DNA of 61,945 bases. Source: an uncultured Lachnospira sp. (GTDB lineage: Bacteria; Bacillota; Clostridia; Lachnospirales; Lachnospiraceae). The position numbers and the translations under genes were made by a program. The DNA lies in contig CALWKC010000014.1 of NCBI GenBank assembly GCA_944381165.1, forward strand, positions 1-61,945. The letters are read 5' to 3'. Shown piece after piece: positions 15,793-23,485 of the stretch. The notes under the pieces were generated by a model. It had not been told where the DNA came from, made no database searches, and saw only the letters and a list, made by a program, of their open reading frames with translations. Position 1 is the first letter of the stretch. Each line of letters starts with the position of its first letter.

Positions 15793-16731
15793 ATGGAGAA
15801 TAAAAATATGCGGACAGCGGATTTTAGAAAAGGATTTCCGATTCTGTCCTTAAGAGTAGCTGTTGTTTTTATGCTGCTGCTGACAGCCGGCCTGCTTGCA
15901 GGCTGTGCTGAGTACGGCAGCGGTAAGGCGGAGGCGGAGTCCATTGCGGAGAATGCAATAAACGAGAATATAAAGTCGCTTGCGGAAAAAAAGATAAGCG
16001 AGACCCAAGAAGAGACACAGGAGATGTCAGAGGGAGAGACAAACCAATTCGGAGCAATGTATGATTCTCTTGTTAACGGATATTTCTATAACATGAATGT
16101 TGAGAAAGCAGAGATTGTCGAGGATAGAAACTGGTTTGAGTACGGAGATATAAGGGCTGAGGTTGTAGAGATGACGGTGGCTCAGAACATAAAGGGGATA
16201 TATGAGCTGTGCGACGACAGCTACGTACATCAGAAAGTTGAAGAGCTGATAGAGTATGAACAGACCAAGGATATAAGACACTTTGAAGCAGACGGAAGCT
16301 ACCATTCAAATCCCGATAATGACAAGGATATATTGTTTATAAAGGTGAGGTATAAAAACAGCGGAAATAGCCAGCAGGTGATGGATGGTTCTCCGTCGTT
16401 TGTCCTTAGAAGACCAAACGGGGAGTGGAGAGATTATGGGCGTGGCTGCTTGATGAATACAGCAAGAAACACCGGGGTTGTAAGAAATGGAAGACTTGAT
16501 GCAACAAAGGTGAAGCTTGAGGCTGGGGAGGAGGTTGAAATAGTGTATGCCATAGCAATCGGAAAGATATGGCTCATGGACTCTTCCTTTGGCAAGTATG
16601 ACGGAGAAGACTACTATGATTTGTATCTTACATCTGAATACCTTAGGGGAATGGGTTCTGTATCAGTGTCGGATTTACCATATGGTGTATATCTTTTGCC
16701 GCTTATAAAGGACGGAGAGAGGATGTACTGA
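15793..16731 (+). CDS. Lipoprotein paralogue 2 of 4
   Basis: A 312-residue lipoprotein, LLAGC lipobox, same architecture as paralogue 1. It starts MENKNMRTADF: the MRTADF segment is the same DNA that in paralogues 1 and 4 overlaps the secreted-protein stop, but here a short leader with its own GAGAGG ribosome site has replaced the upstream gene. It is followed by a 35-base spacer identical to the one before it. Its last third is nearly identical to paralogue 3 (SQQVMDGSPSFVLRRPNGEW, LMDSSFGKYDGEDYYDLYL). Confidence 0.8.
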   Translation: MENKNMRTADFRKGFPILSLRVAVVFMLLLTAGLLAGCAEYGSGKAEAESIAENAINENIKSLAEKKISETQEETQEMSEGETNQFGAMYDSLVNGYFYNMNVEKAEIVEDRNWFEYGDIRAEVVEMTVAQNIKGIYELCDDSYVHQKVEELIEYEQTKDIRHFEADGSYHSNPDNDKDILFIKVRYKNSGNSQQVMDGSPSFVLRRPNGEWRDYGRGCLMNTARNTGVVRNGRLDATKVKLEAGEEVEIVYAIAIGKIWLMDSSFGKYDGEDYYDLYLTSEYLRGMGSVSVSDLPYGVYLLPLIKDGERMY

Positions 16732-16766
16732 TTAGCTGTTGGTTTACTAAGAGAGGTATCTTTACT

Positions 16767-17705
16767 ATGGGAAATAAAAATATGCGGACAGCGGATTTTA
16801 GAAAAGGATTTCCGCTTCTGTCCTTAAGAGTAGCTGTTGTTTTTATGCTGCTGCTGACAGCCGGTCTGCTTGCAGGCTGCGCTGAGTACGGCAGCGGTAA
16901 GGCGGAGGCGGAGTCCATTGCGGAGAATGCAATAAACGAGAATATAAAGTCGCTTGCGGAAAAAAAGATAAGCGAGACGCAGGCAGAGACACAGGAGCTT
17001 TCAGAGGAAGAGACAAACCGTTTCGGAGCAAAGGCGGACCCTCTTATTGGTGGATATTTCTATACGATGAATATAGAGAAAGCGGAGATTGTCGAGGAAA
17101 GAAACTGGTTTGATTATGGAGATATAAGAGCTGAGGTTGTAGAGATGACGGTGGCTCAGAATATAAAGGGAATATATGAGCTGTGCGACGACAGTGATAT
17201 ACAGCAGAAGGTTGAAGAATTGATAGAGGAAGAACAGAGTAAAGATATTAAATTTTATGAATCTGATGGAAGCTATCATTCAAGCCCTGATAATGATAAA
17301 GACATACTGTTTATAAAGATAAAATATAAAAACAGCGGAAATAGCCAGCAGGTGATGGATGGTTCTCCGTCGTTTGTCCTTAGAAGACCAAACGGGGAAT
17401 GGAGAGCTTATTCATGTTATTGTTTGTTTAACACAGCAAGAAACACCGGGGTTGTGAGAAATGGGAGGCTTGATGCAACAAAAGTGAAGCTTGAGGCAGG
17501 GGAGGAGGTTGAAATAGTATATGCCATAGCAATCGGAAAGATATGGCTCATGGACTCTTCCTTTGGCAAGTATGACGGAGAAGACTACTATGATTTGTAT
17601 CTTACATCTGAATACCTTAGGGGAATGGGTTCTGTATCAGTGTCGGATTTACCATATGGTGTATATCTTTTGCCGCTTATAAAGGACGGAGAGAGGATGT
17701 ACTGA
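16767..17705 (+). CDS. Lipoprotein paralogue 3 of 4
   Basis: A 312-residue lipoprotein lying exactly 974 bp after paralogue 2 at both its start and stop, the mark of a gap-free tandem duplication. Its sequence is a mosaic: the first part resembles paralogue 1 (GAKADPLIGGYFYTMNIEKA), the last third is nearly identical to paralogue 2, and a short central block (DSDIQQKVEELIEEEQSKDI) is unique. This suggests gene conversion plus local diversification. It is followed directly by the second copy of the promoter module. Confidence 0.8.
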   Translation: MGNKNMRTADFRKGFPLLSLRVAVVFMLLLTAGLLAGCAEYGSGKAEAESIAENAINENIKSLAEKKISETQAETQELSEEETNRFGAKADPLIGGYFYTMNIEKAEIVEERNWFDYGDIRAEVVEMTVAQNIKGIYELCDDSDIQQKVEELIEEEQSKDIKFYESDGSYHSSPDNDKDILFIKIKYKNSGNSQQVMDGSPSFVLRRPNGEWRAYSCYCLFNTARNTGVVRNGRLDATKVKLEAGEEVEIVYAIAIGKIWLMDSSFGKYDGEDYYDLYLTSEYLRGMGSVSVSDLPYGVYLLPLIKDGERMY

Positions 17706-17902
17706 TTAGCTGTTGGTTTACTAAGATAGGTATAAATTTTATTGCAAAAACGTCTCAAAATAATGCAAAAAGCTCCCACCTTATTGTGAAAATAAAAATA
17801 TATGATATTGTGTTATAAAAGGGTTTAGTTCGGTAAAATTCAGATATGTTAAATGAGAGGTTATTACGTATATATTTACAGCAGGAGGGGAGGTAAAAGT
17901 AT

Positions 17903-17923
17903 ATGTCATATTACATAGTGTAA
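17903..17923 (+). CDS. Possible six-codon leader peptide, second copy
   Basis: Same MSYYIV frame, same AGGAGGGGAGG site and same inverted repeat as at 14338. Its identity may simply reflect recent duplication. Confidence 0.3.
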   Translation: MSYYIV

Positions 17924-17983
17924 TGACACAGCGCAGTACATATGTATACGTTTAACATTATAAAATCTAAGGAGGACTTTATT

Positions 17984-18415
17984 ATGATGAATAAGGTTAA
18001 GATGGTGTTAAAAAATACAGCTGTATTTGCAGCTGTAATGCTGCTTGTATCAGGTGGAGGAGCTTTGTCTGTAAAGGCTGCAAGAGGAGTGTCAAATGAT
18101 TTTAGTTTTGCATTGCAGTATCAGGGACATAGAGATGAGACGCCCTTAGTAGCAAAGGATACAACAGACTGGTGCTCTATGCAGTGTACATGGTCGGAAT
18201 TTCCCGGTGCGTCATACTACGCTTACGCATGTGATAATTTGGAAAGATATGCAAGTGAGAAGATGGTGTACTTTGAGCAGGGAACATGGGCGCTTATAGG
18301 AAACTCAATAGGAGAAAATGGTTCAAAATTATGTAAAATTGTTGCCATAGGCGACTATATACCTTCTGACGGCTGCGTATTTACGGGGTACTGGTATGCG
18401 GACAGCGGATTTTAG
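17984..18415 (+). CDS. Secreted cysteine/aromatic-rich protein, copy 2
   Basis: A 143-residue paralogue of the protein at 14419 with the same signal peptide, the same five cysteines and an identical tail (CVFTGYWYADSGF). Differences cluster in two short windows of the mature part: the segment after DFSF (ALQYQGHRDETPLVAKD against SLQSQGDRDWTSTEAKD) and the segment before the fourth cysteine (GENGSKLC against KENGSDWC). The flanking DNA hardly differs. Start chosen by AAGGAGG at 17969. It overlaps lipoprotein 4 by 20 bases. Confidence 0.75.
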   Translation: MMNKVKMVLKNTAVFAAVMLLVSGGGALSVKAARGVSNDFSFALQYQGHRDETPLVAKDTTDWCSMQCTWSEFPGASYYAYACDNLERYASEKMVYFEQGTWALIGNSIGENGSKLCKIVAIGDYIPSDGCVFTGYWYADSGF

Positions 18416-19316
18416 GAAGGGATTTCCGTTTCTGTCCTTAAGAATAGCTGTTGTTTTTATGCTGCTGTCAGCCGGCCTGCTTGCAGGCTGCGCTGAGTAC
18501 GGCAGCGGTAAGGCGGAGGCGGAGTCCATTGCGGAGAATGTCATAAACGAGAATATAAAGTCGCTTGCGGAAAAAAAGATAAGCGAGACCCAGGCAGAGA
18601 CTCAGGAGATGTCAGAGGGAGAGACAAACCAATTCGGAGCAATGTATGATCCTCTTGTTAACGGATATTTTTACACGCTGAACATAGAGAAAGCAGAAAT
18701 TGTCGAGGATAGAAACTGGTTTGAGTATGGAGATATAAGAGCTGAGGTTGTAGAGATGACGGTTGCTCAGAACATAAAAGGGATATATGAGCTGTGCGAC
18801 GACAGCTACGTACATCAGAAGGTTGAAGAACTGATAGAGTATGAGCAGACCAAGGATATAAGACGCATCGAAGCAGACGGAAGCTACCATTCAAATCCCG
18901 ATAATGACAAGGATATATTGTTTATAAAGGTGAGGTATAAAAACAGCGGAAATAGCCAGCAGGTGATGGATGGTTCGCCGTCGTTTGTCCTTAGAAGACC
19001 AAACGGGGAATGGAGAGAATATGGGCGTTATTGTTTGTTTAATACAGCAAGAAATACCGGTGTTGTGAGAAATGGAAGGCTTGATGCAACAAAGGTGAAA
19101 CTTGAGGCTGGCGAAGAGGTTGAAATAGTGTATGCCATAGCAATCGGAAAGATATGGCTCATGGACTCGTCGTTTGGAAAGTATGACGGAGAAGACTACT
19201 ATGATTTATATCTCAGCTCCGAATATCTTAAGGGATGGGGGAGCACATCTGCTTCAGATTTACCTTACGGAACGTATTTGCTGCCGCTTATAAAGGACGG
19301 AGAGAGGCTGTACTGA
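18396..19316 (+). CDS. Lipoprotein paralogue 4 of 4
   Basis: A 306-residue lipoprotein, LLAGC lipobox, starting inside the end of the second secreted-protein gene exactly as paralogue 1 does. The first half resembles paralogue 2 (GAMYDPLVNGYFYTLNIEKA) and the end resembles paralogue 1 (YLSSEYLKG, GTYLLPLIKDGERLY). Only 42 bases separate it from the first ABC permease gene, so the two are probably co-transcribed. Confidence 0.8.
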   Translation: MRTADFRKGFPFLSLRIAVVFMLLSAGLLAGCAEYGSGKAEAESIAENVINENIKSLAEKKISETQAETQEMSEGETNQFGAMYDPLVNGYFYTLNIEKAEIVEDRNWFEYGDIRAEVVEMTVAQNIKGIYELCDDSYVHQKVEELIEYEQTKDIRRIEADGSYHSNPDNDKDILFIKVRYKNSGNSQQVMDGSPSFVLRRPNGEWREYGRYCLFNTARNTGVVRNGRLDATKVKLEAGEEVEIVYAIAIGKIWLMDSSFGKYDGEDYYDLYLSSEYLKGWGSTSASDLPYGTYLLPLIKDGERLY

Positions 19317-19358
19317 CTGCGGCTTTGATGATTTTTAAAAGTATAAACAAGGAGAAGT

Positions 19359-20174
19359 ATGAGCAGAATTATTAAAATTGAGTTGGAGAGGGCTTTCAGA
19401 AGCAAAGGTTTGCTGCTGTCGCTGCTCGTTGGATTTTGTATTGCGATAGTACATTTTATTTTAAGGGTAATTCCGGCGCGAAATGCGGGAATATTATCCG
19501 GATTTACAGCCGGAATAACATCATACCCTACGTCTGTGTTCAATTATTTTATGATGGCAGACTCACTGTCTCCTTATGGAACGCTGTTTTTAAATATTTT
19601 TCCTATATTGGCGACTATACCTTTTGCTGTGTCATATCATGAAGACAGAAAGGGATTTGTAAAATCGCTGTACATAAGATGTGAAAAGTGGAAATATTTG
19701 ACGGCAAAGTACATAGCTGTATTTTTGTCCGGAGGCACTGCTGTTGTTCTGCCGATATTGCTGAATCTGATACTGACTGCATGTATGCTGCCGTCGCTTG
19801 TACCGGTGCCAAACAGCCGTTTTATCGGAGGCGGAGACGCGTTTATGAAAGATATATTTTATTCTCAGCCATATTTATATATGCTGATATATCTGATTAT
19901 TTGTTTTATTTACGGAGGTATTTTTGCATCTCTTGGATTAGCATGCACAACATTTTTTGATTATGCATTTTTTATTATAATATTTCCGTTTGGAATATAT
20001 TACGGCTTGAAATTATTTTCACAGGCTTTGAAAATACAGATTGCGCCTGCTGATTTGTTGTATATGTGCAGAAGCGGAGTGACGGGAACGATTATTTTGG
20101 CGGAAGCGCTTATTATAGGCGTAACTGCGGCAGCATTTTTTATGTGGAGAGGGATAAAAAATGATATTTTCTAA
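19359..20174 (+). CDS. ABC-2 type membrane protein
   Basis: A 271-residue polytopic protein with about six membrane spans and an ABC-2 permease look: a basic N-terminal amphipathic segment (RIIKIELERAFRSKG), a first span, a large loop and paired spans. AAGGAG precedes the start. It sits at the head of a five-gene cluster ending in an ATPase. It probably exports or extracts a peptide or lipid-linked substrate related to the secreted proteins; this is inferred from position. The next gene overlaps its last 14 bases. Confidence 0.75.
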   Translation: MSRIIKIELERAFRSKGLLLSLLVGFCIAIVHFILRVIPARNAGILSGFTAGITSYPTSVFNYFMMADSLSPYGTLFLNIFPILATIPFAVSYHEDRKGFVKSLYIRCEKWKYLTAKYIAVFLSGGTAVVLPILLNLILTACMLPSLVPVPNSRFIGGGDAFMKDIFYSQPYLYMLIYLIICFIYGGIFASLGLACTTFFDYAFFIIIFPFGIYYGLKLFSQALKIQIAPADLLYMCRSGVTGTIILAEALIIGVTAAAFFMWRGIKNDIF

Positions 20175-20748
20175 GAAAGTTAATATAATTGTGTATTCAC
20201 TTGTTTTTATTGGAGCAGTTGTTGCAGCAGTTATGATTTACAGGATTAATATGATATATCCTGCTGCTGATGTAGTCACCAATGAAGAGAATGGATACGT
20301 TGAGTGGTATGGCTGTGAGATTAGGGCACTTGAATATGATGTTTACAGCTATGATGAATTTAAAGAGGCATATCCTGACAATAAGACCTTCAGTTATATT
20401 GAGGAGGAGGGCAGATATATTCAGGATTACATTGATAGTGTCGGAATTGTTGTTATGAAAGTTAATGTGAAAAATGTTACGGATTCGAGCGTGTATTTTG
20501 TTTTGCCGCAGCATGCCGAGGTTGTTACGGAGCCTCTGGTTTGGTTTAACGGTGCTTCTCCGATGAGTACTGATAATCCTCAGGAAAGTGTCGCGGCTCT
20601 TGCTCCGGGAGAGGACAAAGATTTGGTATGTCTCGGTTTTTTTGCGGATGGATTAGTATATCCGACGAAGCTTGATAAAATGAAAAGCTATGAATATAAG
20701 CTTGTTTTTTCTTTTTATCCTAAAAGAATTGAACTTATATTTAACTGA
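20161..20748 (+). CDS. Membrane-anchored relative of the lipoproteins
   Basis: A 195-residue protein with one N-terminal membrane span (about 9-28) and an outside domain. The domain follows the lipoproteins' pattern: WYGCEIRALEYDV corresponds to EYGDIRVEVVEMT, VVMKVNVKNVTDSSV to ILFIKFKYKNSG, and LAPGEDKDLVCLGF to DAGEEMEVVCAIA. So it is likely a fifth paralogue held by a span rather than a lipid. It overlaps the previous permease gene by 14 bases, suggesting it works with the transporter. Confidence 0.65.
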   Translation: MIFSKKVNIIVYSLVFIGAVVAAVMIYRINMIYPAADVVTNEENGYVEWYGCEIRALEYDVYSYDEFKEAYPDNKTFSYIEEEGRYIQDYIDSVGIVVMKVNVKNVTDSSVYFVLPQHAEVVTEPLVWFNGASPMSTDNPQESVAALAPGEDKDLVCLGFFADGLVYPTKLDKMKSYEYKLVFSFYPKRIELIFN

Positions 20749-20789
20749 ATATAATAAAAACATGTTTTTGTGTTTTCTGGAGGCTGGCA

Positions 20790-21557
20790 ATGAGGGATAA
20801 AATCGGAAAGCTGATGAGCAGGATCAATATAAGCGGTTGTTTGATAGTATATATTATTTATACTGCAGTTGTTATATGTGTTGTGACAAAAATTTGCTGC
20901 AGGAGAATCGGCACGGTTGATTATTGTATACATGATATTTTCCTTTTTGATGAATATAACTGTAAGCTTCCATTGTTGTTGGGGCAGATGATGATTTTAG
21001 TAATTATCATAAGAAATGAATTCAGGACAATGGTTATTATGAGAGTAAAGCGTGCATGGAAAATATTTATAAGAGTATTTTCTAAAATCGCAGCGACAGC
21101 ATTTGCCGTAAGTATTTTACAGGCTTGTACAGTTGCGGCAAGTTCTGTGCTTGTACCTGTGAGTATGGATTGTCAGTGGGAAAGCTATGAGGGGTATCCG
21201 TTCTATCTGGTGAGTGGAATTGTAGAAAAAACAGACTTGTCAGAGATTATTGTTTTTTATGTGTTGATTACATTTTTTACGGTAACTGTGTCAGGTACGC
21301 TTATGTCTTTATTATGGTGGCTTACGGAAACACCTGCTGTTGGATATGTTATTCTGATAATAATTTATTTCGCGGAAACGGGAGGAGCTTTTAGTAAAAA
21401 TATATTTTTTGAGAGAATTACTCTAAAGCCTGCTAATGTTTTTATGAATGGAATAAATATAAGTGATTTTATAATTTATACGATAGTTGTTATACTCGTT
21501 TTGACAGCAGTGTCAATTATAATTATTAAAAAGAAAAATTATCTCAAGCTGCATTAG
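20790..21557 (+). CDS. Membrane protein of the ABC cluster
   Basis: A 255-residue very hydrophobic protein with about six predicted spans and a short extracytoplasmic loop (VSMDCQWESYEGYPFY). GGAGG precedes the start at 20790. No named family is recognised, but the topology and operon position fit an ABC-2 permease-like subunit. Confidence 0.65.
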   Translation: MRDKIGKLMSRINISGCLIVYIIYTAVVICVVTKICCRRIGTVDYCIHDIFLFDEYNCKLPLLLGQMMILVIIIRNEFRTMVIMRVKRAWKIFIRVFSKIAATAFAVSILQACTVAASSVLVPVSMDCQWESYEGYPFYLVSGIVEKTDLSEIIVFYVLITFFTVTVSGTLMSLLWWLTETPAVGYVILIIIYFAETGGAFSKNIFFERITLKPANVFMNGINISDFIIYTIVVILVLTAVSIIIIKKKNYLKLH

Positions 21558-21593
21558 TTTTGTTTCAGGGAAAATGAAGACAATGAGATATAT

Positions 21594-22460
21594 ATGGGGG
21601 AGTTGAGTAAGTTGCATGTAATGTTTAACCAGTTAAAGCTGCATATAAGGGAGGGAATAATTGTAAAATGGTATCTTTTTCTGACTGTTATGCTTGTGAG
21701 TTTTTCTTTAAGTATGGTGTATATATTTATAGGAAACAGCGCGATAGAAAGATATTCTGACACACAGCAGCTTACATTTTTAAATGTCGTGGCATATATT
21801 TTCAGGGGAATGCAGGAGTATAATCCGGCAGAAGGAAAGGAATTTATAATTGAAGATAATTATCTGATCTGGAATGTCATGCTTGCAATAATAGTCGGAA
21901 TGTACCCTCTAAGAAATTTAAAAAAAATGGGTAAAATATCATTGTTACAGGTAAAAAACAGGTTGTGGTGGTGGCTGTCTATCTGCCTCTGGTCTGTTGT
22001 AACAGTATTTTTATACTATGTCATGGTATATATTGGAGCGTTTGTCGCTGTATTTTTAATGACATTTATAATGGAAAATGTAAATGTTTTTTCTTCGGGA
22101 TTTGATATTTTTCTTTTAAAAAGGGTTTTCGGAATTACGTATGACACAGTACCTGTTATTTTTTGGATTAAGATATTTGTATTGCCGATTTGTGCTTCGC
22201 TTGCGATTTCAGGTATGCAGGTTGCTTTATCTTTTCTTGCAGGGGAAGCGGTCGGGTATATTTCCGTGATAGCAGTGTGCATAATATCAGCGTTCAGTAT
22301 GAAGCCAATATGGATCGGAAATTGTATGATGGCAAAAAGATATATTGAGATTAATCCAAACGGCATTGGAATGGCAATACCCATTATAATATGTCTTGCC
22401 GTATGGATTGTAAGTGTCTCTGCAGGGTATATATATTTTAATAATAAAGATATTTTGTGA
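21594..22460 (+). CDS. Membrane protein of the ABC cluster
   Basis: A 288-residue polytopic protein with about six spans and a C-terminal tail ending in a basic-acid stop region (YFNNKDIL). The opening SKLHVMFNQLKLHIREG is an amphipathic basic segment like that of ABC-2 permeases. The start is uncertain: the 21594 ATG has only a weak ribosome site, and TTG 21612 or ATG 21621 are possible. It is separated from the ATPase gene by 29 bases. Confidence 0.65.
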   Translation: MGELSKLHVMFNQLKLHIREGIIVKWYLFLTVMLVSFSLSMVYIFIGNSAIERYSDTQQLTFLNVVAYIFRGMQEYNPAEGKEFIIEDNYLIWNVMLAIIVGMYPLRNLKKMGKISLLQVKNRLWWWLSICLWSVVTVFLYYVMVYIGAFVAVFLMTFIMENVNVFSSGFDIFLLKRVFGITYDTVPVIFWIKIFVLPICASLAISGMQVALSFLAGEAVGYISVIAVCIISAFSMKPIWIGNCMMAKRYIEINPNGIGMAIPIIICLAVWIVSVSAGYIYFNNKDIL

Positions 22461-22489
22461 TTATATGACTGATTTGCATGGAGGGTAAA

Positions 22490-23125
22490 ATGTATATTGA
22501 TCTGAAAAATGTAACAAAAAAATTAAAGGGAAGCGTTGTGCTTGATGACATTAATCTGCATTTTGAGGGCGGAAAGGTGTATGGGCTTAAAGGAAAAAAC
22601 GGAAGCGGAAAAACTATGCTTATGCGTGCAATATGCGGACTTATTAAGACTAAAGGGACAATAGATATTAATGGGAAAATTCTCGGTAAGGACATGTCGT
22701 TTCCGGAAAGTATAGGAGCTTTGATTGAAAATCCGGCATTTATTGCCTCGTATACCGGCAAAAAAAATCTCTCGGTACTTGCTTCCATACAGAAAAAAAT
22801 CGGCGAGGAGCAGATATGTGAGGCGATAAGAGATGTGGGGCTTGAGCCGGATGACAAGAGAACTTATCGCAAATATTCGTTGGGAATGAAACAGAGACTT
22901 GGCATTGCTGCCGCTATAATGGAAAATCCCGATATAATTATACTTGATGAGCCGATTAATGCGCTTGACGAGTCGGGTGCTCTTCAGGTGAGAGAAATTT
23001 TAAAAAAGCATAAAGAGCGCGGCGCTATAATAATCCTTGCGTGTCATGATACGGAGGAGCTTGAGTATCTGTCTGATGAGATAATTAATATTTATGAGGG
23101 GAAAATTACATCAAAGGTTTCATAG
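22490..23125 (+). CDS. ABC transporter ATP-binding protein
   Basis: A 211-residue ATPase with Walker A KGKNGSGKTM, the signature YSLGMKQRLGIAAAI, Walker B IIILDEPINALDE and switch histidine LACHDTEE. It is the short type found with peptide-export or lantibiotic-immunity permeases. The start at 22490 follows GGAGGG; the ATG four codons earlier overlaps that site. It is the last gene of the cluster and powers the three membrane proteins upstream. Confidence 0.85.
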   Translation: MYIDLKNVTKKLKGSVVLDDINLHFEGGKVYGLKGKNGSGKTMLMRAICGLIKTKGTIDINGKILGKDMSFPESIGALIENPAFIASYTGKKNLSVLASIQKKIGEEQICEAIRDVGLEPDDKRTYRKYSLGMKQRLGIAAAIMENPDIIILDEPINALDESGALQVREILKKHKERGAIIILACHDTEELEYLSDEIINIYEGKITSKVS

Positions 23126-23153
23126 CTGACAGGGGCGGAAGAGAGATATTTAT

Positions 23154-23197
23154 AAAACCGCTGAAAAGCCGAATACATACGGCTTTTCAGCGGTTTT
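23154..23197. terminator. Strong bidirectional terminator
   Basis: Arms AAAACCGCTGAAAAGCCG and CGGCTTTTCAGCGGTTTT give an 18-bp stem. It ends the ABC operon and, on the other strand, the tRNA transcript. Confidence 0.9.
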
Positions 23198-23205
23198 AAC
23201 ATAAG

Positions 23206-23278
23206 AGCTACCAGCCGGAATCGAACCGGCGACCTTCTCATTACGAGTGAGACGCTCTACCGACTGAGCCATGGTAGC
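23206..23278 (-). tRNA. tRNA-Thr (anticodon CGU)
   Basis: A full cloverleaf on the minus strand: acceptor GCTACCA/TGGTAGC, D-arm GCTCAGTCGGTAGAGC, anticodon stem TCTCA/TGAGA around loop CTCGTAA (anticodon CGU, codon ACG), and T-arm GCCGGTTCGATTCCGGC. The CCA end is not encoded. Such tRNAs often act as integration sites, but no attachment repeat or integrase is seen here. Confidence 0.95.
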
Positions 23279-23323
23279 ACACATATGATTAAATGTGTCA
23301 AAAGTAATCATGACACGAGAAAT

Positions 23324-23352
23324 ATAATATCACTATAATTAAAAAAAGTAAA
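23324..23352 (-). promoter_or_regulatory. tRNA-Thr promoter
   Basis: On the minus strand TTTACT (23347-23352) and TATTAT (23324-23329) are 17 bases apart, about 45 bases before the tRNA. Confidence 0.5.
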
Positions 23353-23485
23353 GACATATTATTAACTTTTTTTGCCCCGTAAAAATGAATATCCTGAATT
23401 TTTTACGCTGAATAAATATGCTTTCTTTGTTGCAAAATATAAGAGAATACAAATTTAATTATTTATGAAAGCGGGGAGACGAAAG

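Larger units (their letters stand above)
17731..18415 (+). repeat. Duplicated promoter/leader/secreted-protein module, copy 2
   Basis: Second copy of 14166-14850, offset 3,565 bp. Upstream it joins the spacer of paralogue 3 (CTAAGATAGG then TATAAATTTT), and this junction marks the left end of the duplication. It provides a second promoter/leader that should drive the second secreted protein, lipoprotein 4 and probably the ABC genes. Confidence 0.9.

Noticed and set aside
15050-18890. Repeated open frames of about 92 codons antisense to all four lipoproteins
   Set aside because: They recur only because the sense genes are paralogues; they lack ribosome sites and their products look like reverse-frame translations.
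23198-23485. tRNA-Thr as an integration site for the accessory locus to its left
   Set aside because: No copy of the tRNA 3' end, no integrase and no flanking direct repeat were found near 13.4 or 23.2 kb.
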